Positions 53,535 to 63,017 are shown, counted from the first letter of the stretch. The stretch is 64,000 nt of DNA from Pedobacter terrae (GCF_900100705.1 NZ_FNCH01000001.1:571163-635162); one strand, 5' to 3'. Made by a program: numbers and translations. Notes: generated from the letters alone by a model not told the origin.

Positions 53535-54038
53535 ATGAAAACAACGGTAATAATCACAATTTCTGCAAATGGTAAAATTTTAGTCGCCGATAATGAAAAG
53601 CATCAGGCACCACAGGAGGTTTTTAATTTTTTTATGGATAAAGCAAAGTCGGCAGGTAATATCATTTTGGGCAGCACAACGTACAAATTATTTACGACGA
53701 TCTTTGGTTTAAAGGATTTCTTGTCAGCATTGGACGTTGTTGTACTGTCAAACAAATTAGCGGAATCATCTGACTACAAAGTTGCACGCAGTCCAAAAGA
53801 GGCGCTGGACTTTTTAAAAGCCAATAATCATCAAGAAGCAATTGTGCTGGGTGGAGTTAGCGTATACAATTCATTTATAAACGAGGGTCTTTATGACTTA
53901 CTTTATCTGACTTTGATTCCGATCCTTATTGGTGATGGAGGGGATATTGCAACAAAAAATGACCTATTTACACCGCTATCTGGCATGAAATGGGAAGTGG
54001 TTACGGACAATGTTTTAAGAGTTGAATTAACTAAGTAG
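53535..54038 (+). CDS. Dihydrofolate reductase-like (RibD C-terminal domain) protein
   Basis: A 167-residue protein beginning KTTVIITISANGKILVADNE. IILGSTTYKLFTT, VVVLSNKL and EAIVLGGVSVYNSFINEG (the NADPH-binding Gly motif) place it in the RibD_C/DHFR fold; LIPILIGDGGDI is near the end. Substrate unknown; many such proteins are orphan reductases. An earlier ATG at 53484 adds 17 residues unlike the family. Divergent to the broken HxlR gene, probably once controlled by it. Confidence 0.8.
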   Translation: MKTTVIITISANGKILVADNEKHQAPQEVFNFFMDKAKSAGNIILGSTTYKLFTTIFGLKDFLSALDVVVLSNKLAESSDYKVARSPKEALDFLKANNHQEAIVLGGVSVYNSFINEGLYDLLYLTLIPILIGDGGDIATKNDLFTPLSGMKWEVVTDNVLRVELTK

Positions 54039-54280
54039 TCGCTTGCGACATAATAAGCAGACATTGTCACAATCAATAAGGCAATCTCTTTTCGTTACTT
54101 ATACTTACGTGTTGTCGTCTCGGTTAAATTAAAATCTTTCCATAGAGGGTCAAAGTTTTATGGTATCCCATTATCTTATCCGTCGGCTAACTGATCGGCA
54201 TTTAAACTATCACAGGCATGCTAACTCCTATTGCCCTGTCGGGTGTAGGTATTATGAAAGCCTCAACAGACTATATTTTA

Positions 54281-55144
54281 TCACTTCCCAATCTTCTTAT
54301 CATACTCAACCTGAAGTTCATCCAAATAATCATAGAAGTTTTTTACATCCATAAAAACAGCTGGATTATATGGATCCCCGGGTTTGTGTTTTTTGAGGAG
54401 GTCAAACTGCGAGCCGTGTGAGGCCACCCAGAGATCGAACTTTAAGTTTTTCATGCTCCGCAATGTATAGGCGTAATCTTTTGCAATTTGAGGATAGGCA
54501 GTAACTTCTGCAAATTTTTTATCCGTTACGATAGTAGGTAAATTGGCAATCAGCACCCTGTACTTTCTCTTTTGGTCGTTAGTGGTGAGCAGAAAACTGC
54601 ATGAACCTTTGGTATGCCCGGGGTGGTGAAGCATGATTAATTCCATCCCTCCTAGCCTGATGATATCCTTATCATGCAAAATACGGTCAACTTTTACAGG
54701 TTTGAAAACAGCAACCTTGCCATCCAGATCATAATCAGAACGGCCACCATCAGCTGCTACTTGCGCATCTGCATAATCGACCATAAATTTTGCACCTGTT
54801 GCTTTTTTGATGGCAGCCATGGCGCCCAGGTGATCAAAATGCGCTTGTGTAGTCAATAAGATTTTAGTGTCTGATAGTTTAAATCCCAGCTTTTTAATAC
54901 TTTCTTCGATAAGCTTTTCTGACGATGCCAATCCCGTATTGATGAGGATATTTCCTTTCGACGTAACGAGCAGATAACAAGCCAGATCGGCCGTGCCCAC
55001 GTAATATAGGTTACCCACAATGCGAAATGGCGGAAAAGGCTTTGACCACTCCGGGTGATTTTTGGATGATGGTTCATGCACTTCTTGTGCCTGCATAGCG
55101 CAGTAGCCAAAAGAAATGAGGATCAGTAACAGGATTTTTTTCAT
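54281..55144 (-). CDS. Subclass B3 metallo-beta-lactamase, Gln-type zinc site
   Basis: A 287-residue exported metallo-beta-lactamase-fold enzyme. A signal peptide (LLLILISFGYCAMQA) precedes PFPPFRIVGNLYYVGT, typical of B3 enzymes. The zinc motif reads TTQAHFDHLGA: Gln100 replaces the first His, with His102, Asp104 and His105 kept, then His177 (HPGHTKGS) and His243 (ASHGSQ). GOB-type B3 enzymes carry the same change and stay active. It lies 24 bases downstream of a class C-like serine hydrolase gene. It probably hydrolyses penicillins, cephalosporins and carbapenems in the periplasm; activity is not shown by sequence. Confidence 0.85.
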   Translation of the reverse strand: MKKILLLILISFGYCAMQAQEVHEPSSKNHPEWSKPFPPFRIVGNLYYVGTADLACYLLVTSKGNILINTGLASSEKLIEESIKKLGFKLSDTKILLTTQAHFDHLGAMAAIKKATGAKFMVDYADAQVAADGGRSDYDLDGKVAVFKPVKVDRILHDKDIIRLGGMELIMLHHPGHTKGSCSFLLTTNDQKRKYRVLIANLPTIVTDKKFAEVTAYPQIAKDYAYTLRSMKNLKFDLWVASHGSQFDLLKKHKPGDPYNPAVFMDVKNFYDYLDELQVEYDKKIGK

Positions 55145-55168
55145 ATATCTTTTGATCAGATTTAAATC

Positions 55169-56347
55169 TTATTTTCTAAGTTCAACGCCATAGCGATAAA
55201 GATCTTCGTAGATTTCGAAGAACTTATTTTCTTCTTTTTCGCTCAAGGATGTATTGATAAATAAGATCACGGCAACTCCTTTATTCAGATCTGAAAGCAT
55301 AAAAACCCTCACCCCTGGGTCAGACCCATTATGCCCTATTCTGGTAGCGCCCATTTTGGTTGCCCAGAAAATACCCGAATTTAATGTTTTAGATTTCACA
55401 TTTTCAGGTTTATGGGTTTCATCAAACTGGAACCGGAGCATTTCTTTAACGGTTTCTGCTTTTAATACCTGTTTGTTTTGATATCTTCCATCACTTAACA
55501 GGCAGATAAAGAAATGACTGAGGTCATCTACCGAGCTGCGCACGCCCCCGTCTGGATAGGTGGTGCAGCCGTACAGAGGAATTTCCTGAATTTTATTATC
55601 CGTTTTGTCATAAAGTTTGGTATGTTTTTTCAGATTAACTTCTGATAAAAACCATCCAGTATCCTCCATTTTTAATGGATTGAACAGGTATTTTTTGCTG
55701 TAATCATTCAGTTTTTGACCAGTCCTGATTTCGACAATATAACCGGCCAGCGCAGCCCCAATATTGGAATACTCACGGAATGTTCCGGGTTTGTGATCCA
55801 GAAAGTTTTCTTTCGAATAGTACTGTCCGCCAGGCATAAAATATTGCTGCAGAAAATCGCCCAATGCCTGAGGAGAATCTTTTCCATTAAAGTAAAGGCT
55901 ATCAGTGTAGAACGGATACCTATCAGTAAGGCCCGAAGCATGCGTAGCTAAGTTTCGCAGGGTTATTTTGTCTTCCGGAAAATAAGGATTTCGAATTTTG
56001 AAAGGAAGATAGTTATTGATATCCTCATCCAGTGAGAGTTTGCCTTGTTCTACTGCTCTCATCAGGCAGGCACCGGTTACCGTTTTAGAAACGGATGCAA
56101 TGTTCATTAAAGTCGACGTGGTGAAAGCCGCTCCTGTTCGCTGATCTGAAAATCCGTATCCTTTTTTCCAAGCTACTTTTTTATTGATAATAATGGCTGC
56201 ACCAAGTCCCACAATCCCACTTTCAGACATTTTTTTTCTAATCACACTATCAATGTCCGTTTTACCAGCATGATTTTGTGCGGAAACATTTGTATTAAGC
56301 AGTAATGTTATCGAACAAAAAAGAAAGATGTATTTATAATCGTTCAT
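55169..56347 (-). CDS. Serine hydrolase of the beta-lactamase/D,D-peptidase (class C-like) family
   Basis: A 392-residue exported protein with signal YIFLFCSITLLLNTNVSA. Catalytic motifs: Ser85-x-x-Lys88 (SVSK), Tyr193-Ser194-Asn195 and His339-Asn340-Gly341 in place of the usual KTG. These mark the S12/class C-like group, which includes esterases, D-aminopeptidases and true AmpC. HNG instead of KTG makes beta-lactamase activity less likely. It may form an operon with the B3 enzyme. Confidence 0.85.
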   Translation of the reverse strand: MNDYKYIFLFCSITLLLNTNVSAQNHAGKTDIDSVIRKKMSESGIVGLGAAIIINKKVAWKKGYGFSDQRTGAAFTTSTLMNIASVSKTVTGACLMRAVEQGKLSLDEDINNYLPFKIRNPYFPEDKITLRNLATHASGLTDRYPFYTDSLYFNGKDSPQALGDFLQQYFMPGGQYYSKENFLDHKPGTFREYSNIGAALAGYIVEIRTGQKLNDYSKKYLFNPLKMEDTGWFLSEVNLKKHTKLYDKTDNKIQEIPLYGCTTYPDGGVRSSVDDLSHFFICLLSDGRYQNKQVLKAETVKEMLRFQFDETHKPENVKSKTLNSGIFWATKMGATRIGHNGSDPGVRVFMLSDLNKGVAVILFINTSLSEKEENKFFEIYEDLYRYGVELRK

Positions 56348-56459
56348 AAAATTGATTTTCGAAATTTAAGTTAAAAATTTTATGATTGGTTTATTTAAAT
56401 AAATTGATTTAGCATTTTCATCATTTCGTGTTCAGGCTTTACGCTTACCTCATCATTAA

Positions 56460-57251
56460 CTATTTCTTAAAACCAGCAACCTGAAAGTTACTCACCAATA
56501 CCTTTGCACCATTATCATATTGCCACGGAGCCGATATATAAAAGTTTTTAGCCGCTCCGGGACTAAACAAAACAGTATCGGCAAGTTTGATATTGTTGAG
56601 GTAAACGGCCATCTGTTCTCCATTCACCGATAGCACAACATGAAGTGGACGGTCAAGCCATGGTGCAAGGTCAAAAGTGGTGCCTACGAACTTTTCGGGT
56701 TTATTACTGCCAATATTTACCTGATCGGTATCGTAATAGTGCAGTTGTACATAAGTACCGATATTGCTTTCGTGCTGGCGGACACTATTATCACTTGCAA
56801 AACCAAACGACATTGGCGCAATGTCTTTGATCTGGTCTGCTATTGCAATGATATCAAACGATAAGGTAAACTGCTTAGGGTAATTGAGCTGGCGGGAAAA
56901 TTTGTAAATAGCCTTATCCTTTATATCCATCCATTTGCCTTTTTGGCCATTAATGGTTACTATACCGGCTACACCGTTTGTTTTGAAACTGGTGGCCGTT
57001 GCACCAGTTTCAAATGCTGAAAAATCTTCTGTAAGCATAGCAGAATCGCCAATAACAATATTGCTGTTTCCGGAGCTAATTATTGCTTTAGGTTTTGTAG
57101 AAACAGTATTTTTATCAACTTTTTTTTCGATGGCTTTCGATGCTTTCTCTTTGGCTTTTTCAAACAGTCCACCTAGCTGGGCATGTACTTCAACCCCTGA
57201 TAACAACAAAAGCATAATTGTTATCCCTATACTTATTTTAGCTGTTTTCAT
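56460..57251 (-). CDS. Exported protein with jelly-roll-like domain
   Basis: A 263-residue exported protein. The signal (GITIMLLLLSGVEVHA) is followed by QLGGLFEKAKEKASKAIEKK, a charged helix, and then strand-rich segments (FTLSFDIIAIADQIKDIAPM, GFASDNSVRQ, LHVVLSVNGEQMAVYLNNIK) like a concanavalin-type beta sandwich of sugar-binding or LamG type. No catalytic residues recognised. Part of a minus-strand run of three exported proteins. Confidence 0.6.
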   Translation of the reverse strand: MKTAKISIGITIMLLLLSGVEVHAQLGGLFEKAKEKASKAIEKKVDKNTVSTKPKAIISSGNSNIVIGDSAMLTEDFSAFETGATATSFKTNGVAGIVTINGQKGKWMDIKDKAIYKFSRQLNYPKQFTLSFDIIAIADQIKDIAPMSFGFASDNSVRQHESNIGTYVQLHYYDTDQVNIGSNKPEKFVGTTFDLAPWLDRPLHVVLSVNGEQMAVYLNNIKLADTVLFSPGAAKNFYISAPWQYDNGAKVLVSNFQVAGFKK

Positions 57252-57275
57252 ATAGTAGATTTACGGTTTGTGAAT

Positions 57276-57905
57276 TTAGTGCAACTTAACCTTCACCATC
57301 TCTCCATTTTCCTTTACCTCCACGAATGCCTCGATCCTGTCCTCCTTATTTTTGTAATATTCTTTTTTCTCATAGTAATCGGTTCGTCCACCATAATTGT
57401 TATAGCCTGAACCCGTATAGGCATTATAGGTACCTCTCAGCGTATAATCTAACATACCCTGCAAAAAATATTTACCAGGTTTCATATCTGGAAAGGTAAA
57501 TTCTCCATCACTATTCGTAATCGCTTCAAGCCTGTATCTGTAAGCCTGGTCTGAGAGATAGACAAAGCGTTTCCTTCTAATGCTTTCTTTATCTTTTCTA
57601 AGCTGGTACCATTCTTCAAAATAAGGTGTAACCGGAAAAAGCACTATTTTTATTTTATTGGCAAGTATACGGGGTGATAACGGGACGCCATACCCCAGCG
57701 GATGTTTCTGCCTGGTAAAGGCTACACCTTTGATAACAGCAGTGCCCCTGGCCAGCATTTTTTTGGCCAGCAGGGAGTCGAACGCCATTTCAGGACGGAA
57801 AACTTCCACCTTGTCTTTTTTTTCTGGTTCTTTATACTGTGCAGAAACTACAGCTGTTGCTGATACTACATAGAAAAGTGTAAGGACATATTTTTTAAGC
57901 TTCAT
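57276..57905 (-). CDS. Exported protein with carboxypeptidase-regulatory-like beta sandwich
   Basis: A 209-residue protein from the Met at 57905 (MKLKKYVLTLFYVVSATAVV is the signal). AITNSDGEFTFPDMKPGKYF is the typical strand pair of a carboxypeptidase regulatory-like/Cna-B fold. The end is Tyr/Lys/Glu-rich (NYGGRTDYYEKKEYYKNKED). Function unknown. It starts 13 bases after the upstream gene's stop. An alternative start at 57989 adds 28 residues and is less likely. Confidence 0.65.
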   Translation of the reverse strand: MKLKKYVLTLFYVVSATAVVSAQYKEPEKKDKVEVFRPEMAFDSLLAKKMLARGTAVIKGVAFTRQKHPLGYGVPLSPRILANKIKIVLFPVTPYFEEWYQLRKDKESIRRKRFVYLSDQAYRYRLEAITNSDGEFTFPDMKPGKYFLQGMLDYTLRGTYNAYTGSGYNNYGGRTDYYEKKEYYKNKEDRIEAFVEVKENGEMVKVKLH

Positions 57906-57918
57906 GATATTATTGATA

Positions 57919-58506
57919 TTAAGGATTAATAATTGTTTCGTAAGGAAGATTAAATGTACCATCGGTAATGTTAATGGCCTCTCCTGCACTGTTTCTCACC
58001 GTTCCGGAAAAGGCACCTTTGATACCCGTTTTGCTGATCGCTTCAATTTTTACGGTAAATACATCATTGCTAGAAGAAGTATTGTAGACCAGCGTACCAT
58101 CGCTCTTTTGTATGGCATAACGAGCAATCATATCTTTTTCAACAGGTGTGGCATACGTTCCTGCAGTAATATTGCCACCAAGCCTCCAGAGCTCAAAATC
58201 CAGCGATGGCGGAAGAGGACCTGATCCGGAATAAGAGGTCTCATCACCACCAATAACGATATGTTCGAACCGGTTATCATCACCACCTCCCTGAAAATTC
58301 ACACTGTGGAAGTTTACGGCTTTTCCGCCAATCTTTGCACGGAAATAATAATCTTCACTGGGTGTGCCACCGCCATCATCTTCCTTTGAGCATGCCGAAA
58401 GACATATGGTGATAATGATAATACACAGGGCTGCCCAAAAACTGCTTAAGGGCTTTCGGATCAGGTTAGCTTTGGGTGAAAAAGCTTTCGGGGGTAATAT
58501 TTTCAT
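57919..58506 (-). CDS. Lipoprotein of unknown function
   Basis: A 195-residue lipoprotein when started at 58506. The hydrophobic stretch ends LSACSKEDDGGGTPS, with the lipid Cys. The mature part has VNFHSVNFQGGGDDNRFEHI and GTYATPVEKDMIARYAIQ, resembling the small DUF6252-like Bacteroidota lipoproteins (uncertain). A start at 58587 would add 27 residues with an extra membrane helix. First of a run of three exported proteins, divergent to the two-component pair. Confidence 0.6.
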   Translation of the reverse strand: MKILPPKAFSPKANLIRKPLSSFWAALCIIIITICLSACSKEDDGGGTPSEDYYFRAKIGGKAVNFHSVNFQGGGDDNRFEHIVIGGDETSYSGSGPLPPSLDFELWRLGGNITAGTYATPVEKDMIARYAIQKSDGTLVYNTSSSNDVFTVKIEAISKTGIKGAFSGTVRNSAGEAINITDGTFNLPYETIINP

Positions 58507-58719
58507 AGTTTTACGCGCATAATAGTATAAGGTCAAAGCTATTGCAAGTATCAGCCAAAAGAAATACCAGTTTTTACCGTTTTTCATCTACTGGTTTTTC
58601 GGTATTTTTTATTAAAGCTGCAGGAAATGATGATGGGCAGGAAATATGTCTGATATTTACAGGTAAATTTGCCCTACCGGAAAGATAACCTGATCTTCGA
58701 CAGGTGAATAACGTAATTT

Positions 58720-60729
58720 TTGAGCATGACCAGATTTTTTTTATTCCTGATAGTGATTTTGATCTCATTTAAATCTGTTGGTCAACAGCAGGTTCCCCTT
58801 AATGAGCAGCATTATCTCGACAGTCTGCAGCACATTCTGCAGAAGAAAATTACAGATAGTTCAAGAGCGAGCACCAATTTTCTATTGGTAGAATATTGGA
58901 AATTTAAAGATACCTTAAAGAGTAAAGCCTATCTGGAGGCAGGTACAGCTGCCGCTAAAAACGATAAATTTTTAAATGCACTGGCACTTTTTTCTAAAGG
59001 GCAGTATTATTTTAACTGGAACAAAGCAAAGGCATCCGATGCTTTCAAAAAAGCTGCAGAAGCACTTTCTCCATTCAACACTAAAATTGCCTATGCCAAG
59101 CAGGCTGCATCATGGTATAATTATGCTTTGATGAATGTAGACAAAATGGGTTATGGTTTTATGACGAAAATAACTCTGGAAAAAGCTATTCCTATTATAG
59201 AAAAAACGGGCGATCCGGCACGCATCGCTTACTATTATACGCAGCTTTCCACTATTCTGATGAACAACTACCAGTTTTCAAAAGCAACGGCCTATAATGA
59301 AAAAGCCATCGCCTTACTGGAAACCAAAAATCCTGGTTCTACCGATCTGTTGTTTTCCTATCTTTCAGGGGTAAGCATCTATTGTTATGACAACAAAGCC
59401 GACAAAGCCCAGGTACTTCTGGAAAAAGCACAACGGCTGCTGAAGCCATACCCCTCCTCTTTAAACTATCCAATATACTATTATAATGAGGCGCTGTACT
59501 ATACCACTAAAACATTATACAATAAAGCACTCGCAAGTATAGCTAAGGGGATTCCGCTAGCTAAAAAGTATAACCAGAAACAGATTTACCAGCAATTTTT
59601 TTTCAGCAGATATGATATCTATCAGAAGCAGAAAAAATATGCCGAAGCCCGACAGATATTACTGGATATTGTTAAGGAAGGAACTTTGACCGCCAAAATT
59701 AATGACAGGGCGGAGATTTATTCGGAACTGGCCAAAGTAAGTGAGAAGCTGGGTGATTATAAAGAAGCATATCGCTGGCTCAGCCAATACAGACAGGCCA
59801 GTGACAGTATCAACAGCGACCAGACAAAAGTAAAAATCAATGAGCTGGAAACAAAATACAATAACGCAAAGAATCAGCAAAAAATACAATCGCTTCAATC
59901 GGAGAATAAACAGGTACAGCTTAATACCCGTAATGAACGTTTATATAGATTTATACTGGGTTTAGGATGCCTCTTTCTGCTTCTTTTACTGGTTTTTGTT
60001 CTCCTTACTGCCCGGAGCAGCCGTAAGCTGGCACAGCAAAAGGAGATTAATTATAAGCAACAGCTTAGCGAAATGGAAAGAAAACAGCAATTAAAGATCA
60101 CAAAAGCGATGCTTGAAGGTGAAGAGCTGGAAAGAGAACGCGTGGCAAGGGATCTTCACGACGGCCTCGGTGGTATGTTATCTGGCGTTAAAATTGGTCT
60201 TTCGGGCTGGACAGATACCCAACCGACTATCTCTGAGGACAAAGACCTTCACCGAATTATCGGTCAGCTCGATACTTCAGTTACGGAACTGCGACGTATT
60301 GCCCGCAACATGGTGCCTGAGACCTTATTAAAGTTTGGGCTTGAAACCGCATTAAAAGACCTCTGCGAATTTTATATGCGTGATGGTTTGCGCATCACTT
60401 CAGAAATGTTTGGCATTCAAAAAGATATTGCAATGAATGTGCAGCTCAATATTTACCGGATTGTTCAGGAACTCATCTCTAATGCGATTAAACATGCCCA
60501 CGCAGACAACCTCATATTGCAGTGCAGCCAAAACGAAAATACCATTTTTATTACCTTTGAAGATAACGGACGTGGCTTCGATATGGATACACTTGCTGAT
60601 AAGACAGGAATGGGGCTGGATAATCTGAAGAACCGTATCGCCTTTTTGCAGGGAAAATTTGAAGTGCACTCTGCTCCTGGCGAAGGAACCAGTATAGATA
60701 TAGAACTTAAAACCAATATCAATGAATAA
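58720..60729 (+). CDS. TPR-containing sensor histidine kinase (HisKA_3 type)
   Basis: A 669-residue sensor. A signal peptide (FFLFLIVILISFKSVGQ) precedes a large periplasmic region of TPR-like helices. A membrane helix (FILGLGCLFLLLLLVFVLLT), coiled coil and HisKA_3 domain follow with His480 in RVARDLHDGLGGMLSG. The HATPase has VQELISNAIKHAHAD, FEDNGRGFD and GMGLDNLKNR. This is the NarX/LiaS-type kinase class. Its stop overlaps the response regulator start by eight bases, so the pair is coupled. Confidence 0.93.
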   Translation: MSMTRFFLFLIVILISFKSVGQQQVPLNEQHYLDSLQHILQKKITDSSRASTNFLLVEYWKFKDTLKSKAYLEAGTAAAKNDKFLNALALFSKGQYYFNWNKAKASDAFKKAAEALSPFNTKIAYAKQAASWYNYALMNVDKMGYGFMTKITLEKAIPIIEKTGDPARIAYYYTQLSTILMNNYQFSKATAYNEKAIALLETKNPGSTDLLFSYLSGVSIYCYDNKADKAQVLLEKAQRLLKPYPSSLNYPIYYYNEALYYTTKTLYNKALASIAKGIPLAKKYNQKQIYQQFFFSRYDIYQKQKKYAEARQILLDIVKEGTLTAKINDRAEIYSELAKVSEKLGDYKEAYRWLSQYRQASDSINSDQTKVKINELETKYNNAKNQQKIQSLQSENKQVQLNTRNERLYRFILGLGCLFLLLLLVFVLLTARSSRKLAQQKEINYKQQLSEMERKQQLKITKAMLEGEELERERVARDLHDGLGGMLSGVKIGLSGWTDTQPTISEDKDLHRIIGQLDTSVTELRRIARNMVPETLLKFGLETALKDLCEFYMRDGLRITSEMFGIQKDIAMNVQLNIYRIVQELISNAIKHAHADNLILQCSQNENTIFITFEDNGRGFDMDTLADKTGMGLDNLKNRIAFLQGKFEVHSAPGEGTSIDIELKTNINE

Positions 60730-61351
60730 ACTGCGTACGGTTATAGTAGATGACCATCCCATTGTTATTGAAGGGCTGAAAACACTGCTTAAAAATGAAG
60801 ACAACCTGGAGGTTATAGGCGGCTTCTCAAATGGCACACAACTGCTCTCTTATTTGGAGCGTAACCCTGTAGATCTAATACTGCTGGATGTTACCTTGCC
60901 CGATATCGGTGGTATGGAACTTTGCCAGATCATCAAAGCGCAATTCTCTGCTACCACTATATTAATCCTGAGTAACCATACCGAGCGAAGCATTATTATG
61001 CAGACTATACAAAACGGTGCCAGTGGCTATCTGCTTAAAAACAGTTCACTTGATGAGCTTAGGCAATGTATTGCATCCGCTGTAACAGGAAATATCTGTT
61101 ACAGTAAGGAAGTAGTTGAAATTATTAGCCGACCGACCAAAAACCAGTTGCGCAATACGCCACAGCTCACCAGAAGGGAAAAACAGATTCTATCATTTCT
61201 GGCTGAGGGAAAAACCAGTCAGAATATTGCTCAGGAACTATTTCTAAGTCCGCTGACTGTAGATACGCATCGTAGAAACCTGATACAAAAATTTGAAGTT
61301 AAAAATGTGGCCGAATTAATAGCCGCTGCCCACCAGCAACAATTGTTGTAA
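60722..61351 (+). CDS. LuxR/NarL-type response regulator
   Basis: A 209-residue regulator. The receiver has VIVDDHPIVIEGL, phospho-acceptor Asp in LILLDVTLPDIGG and Lys in YLLKNSSLDE. The LuxR helix-turn-helix starts LTRREKQILSFLAEGKTSQN and ends TVDTHRRNLIQKFEVKNVAE. It is the cognate partner of the overlapping TPR kinase. Targets unknown; the next gene encodes an exported protein that it may control. Confidence 0.95.
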   Translation: MNKLRTVIVDDHPIVIEGLKTLLKNEDNLEVIGGFSNGTQLLSYLERNPVDLILLDVTLPDIGGMELCQIIKAQFSATTILILSNHTERSIIMQTIQNGASGYLLKNSSLDELRQCIASAVTGNICYSKEVVEIISRPTKNQLRNTPQLTRREKQILSFLAEGKTSQNIAQELFLSPLTVDTHRRNLIQKFEVKNVAELIAAAHQQQLL

Positions 61352-61380
61352 ATTATTGATTAATAATTTATTATAACACT

Positions 61381-61917
61381 ATGAGTACATCCGCATACAG
61401 ATTAACATTTCTGTTTCAATTTTTAGCATTATTCTCTTTTGCACAGCAAAATGCTGGACTTAAAACCCTTTTAAACAAAAAACAGGAGTTCATTTTCCCT
61501 CAAACGCCTAAGAAGATTTCAGCGATATTAGGGGTAAAAACGGTATTTTATGAAGATGCTAACGAGCAGCCCTATGCCAGCTGGCTAACCAAATCGGGGC
61601 TTGAACTTTATTGTAGCCTTAAAGAAGATAAAAGTATAGATGAAATGTTTTTCAATATTAAAGATGATAGACCTATTGTAGTAGAGGGCTTGCCTTTTAA
61701 TTTAGTGATGAACAGGACCACTTCTCAACAAATTATGTTAAAATTTAGCAAGTACCAAATCAAGAAAGAAAAACTTGATGAGGATGCTGAATATCCTGGA
61801 GGCATAAGACTTTTTTTTAAGAAGGGCGATCGTTTTATCACCCTTCTTTTTGATAGGAAAAACCTCCTTAAATTTTTATCGATCACAAATGAGATCATCG
61901 GTCCAGCCGTTAATTGA
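61381..61917 (+). CDS. Exported protein of 178 residues
   Basis: A small secreted or periplasmic protein with signal RLTFLFQFLALFSFAQQ. The mature part is rich in Lys, Asp and Phe, with EFIFPQTPKKISAILGVKTV and GLPFNLVMNRTTSQQIML. Family not recognised. It follows the response regulator by 29 bases, so it may be in the same transcript. A terminator-like hairpin lies inside its 3' end. Confidence 0.6.
   Translation: MSTSAYRLTFLFQFLALFSFAQQNAGLKTLLNKKQEFIFPQTPKKISAILGVKTVFYEDANEQPYASWLTKSGLELYCSLKEDKSIDEMFFNIKDDRPIVVEGLPFNLVMNRTTSQQIMLKFSKYQIKKEKLDEDAEYPGGIRLFFKKGDRFITLLFDRKNLLKFLSITNEIIGPAVN
61819..61851 (+). terminator. Terminator-like hairpin inside the 61.4 kb gene
   Basis: AAGAAGGG and CCCTTCTT pair, with an inner GAT/ATC pair and a six-base loop, then five T. 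It ends 66 bases before the stop codon. It looks like an intrinsic terminator, although coding sequence explains it just as well. Confidence 0.35.
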
Positions 61918-61976
61918 TTTTGGAAAGGGGTTTCTATATTTCGCCCACATTTTCATAAAAATTCACTTGATTTTAT

Positions 61977-62954
61977 TTAGTATATCAGTTTCTGGCCCTT
62001 CCAATTGGTTTTGCGTAAAAAGGCTTCCCAGTTTAAGGTGCCAGGATCGATCTGCCGGCTCCATTCCAGATCCTGGTCTTTACTGAAATAGCCGTATTCC
62101 ACGGCAAATTCTGCCATGCCTAAAATTTCACGTACTAAAATTTCATTGGAAGCAAATTCCGGAAAATGCTGGAGCATTTCATGCCTTTTATATGCCGAAC
62201 TGTATGCTGCTTTTATACCTGTAACTTTGGTAAAGGTATCCACCATTTCCTGTGGTGAAATGATATCACCAATTACAGGTAAGGATTTACCAGCATATTG
62301 ATCCGGATTTGAAAGAATCTCTAAAACCGCAGGTCCGGTTGCAGTAAGCGGATCTACGAATGGTGCTGCGAAGTCTTTTGGTAAATAAATTGGAAATATA
62401 AGTGTATCGCCTTTTAATTTAGGCGTATAAAATTCCATCAGGTTCGTAAAAAAGAATGCCATGTAGATAAATGTACTTTTAACAGGCAATGTGCGGATAT
62501 ATTCTTCTATTCTGGCTTTATCTGTAAAATGCGGTGCGAATAATTTTCCTCCGGTTAACTTATCTATATTCTCCAAACTACTGAAGATGATCTGCTTTAC
62601 GCCCGCCTCAACGGCTGCGTCTGCCAGTTCTTTACCCAAATCAAACTCGTAGTTAGCTGGCGGGGCAATGTTCGGCGTCATTAGAAAAATGCTGTCAGCA
62701 CCACGGAAGGCTTGTGTAAAATCTTTTTTATACCCGGGGTTAAGTGGTAAACTTATCAGCTCAACGCCTTGTTCTGCCAGCTTAATAGCTTCAGGGGCAT
62801 CGAGCCGGCGGGTTATACCCCGTATCCGGTAAGCGCCGCTTGCGAGTAGCGCACGGGCAACACTATAACCTTGTTTGCCTAAAATTCCGACGATGACGAT
62901 AAGCGGTTTTTCAACTTGTAGAGTAGTTTTGTTTTCTGTTGATGTATGTGACAT
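61977..62954 (-). CDS. NmrA-like NAD(P)-binding protein
   Basis: A 325-residue atypical short-chain dehydrogenase. KPLIVIVGILGKQGYSVARA has the Gly-rich nucleotide loop (GxxGxxG-like), followed by RGITRRLDAPEA, SIFLMTPNIAPP and IIFSSLENIDKLTGG. Such proteins sense or use NADP(H), often in stress control. It is divergent to an HxlR regulator with overlapping promoters, so it is the likely target of that regulator. Confidence 0.88.
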   Translation of the reverse strand: MSHTSTENKTTLQVEKPLIVIVGILGKQGYSVARALLASGAYRIRGITRRLDAPEAIKLAEQGVELISLPLNPGYKKDFTQAFRGADSIFLMTPNIAPPANYEFDLGKELADAAVEAGVKQIIFSSLENIDKLTGGKLFAPHFTDKARIEEYIRTLPVKSTFIYMAFFFTNLMEFYTPKLKGDTLIFPIYLPKDFAAPFVDPLTATGPAVLEILSNPDQYAGKSLPVIGDIISPQEMVDTFTKVTGIKAAYSSAYKRHEMLQHFPEFASNEILVREILGMAEFAVEYGYFSKDQDLEWSRQIDPGTLNWEAFLRKTNWKGQKLIY

Positions 62955-62967
62955 TTTCTAATTTATT

Positions 62968-63017
62968 TATACTATCATTAGTATAGTTGCAAAAGTATTT
63001 TTAGTAATATACATTTG
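62968..63017. promoter_or_regulatory. Overlapping divergent promoters and palindrome of the NmrA/HxlR pair
   Basis: Plus strand: TTG (62987-62989), 20 bases, TACATTTG (63010-63017) for hxlR. Minus strand: TTG (63020-63018), 20 bases, TACTTTTG (62997-62990) for the NmrA-like gene. The palindrome TATACTA-TCAT-TAGTATA (62968-62985) lies beside them at the expected start of the minus transcript, and CTATC-N6-GATAG (63024-63039) lies near the plus start. One regulator could block both. Confidence 0.65.
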
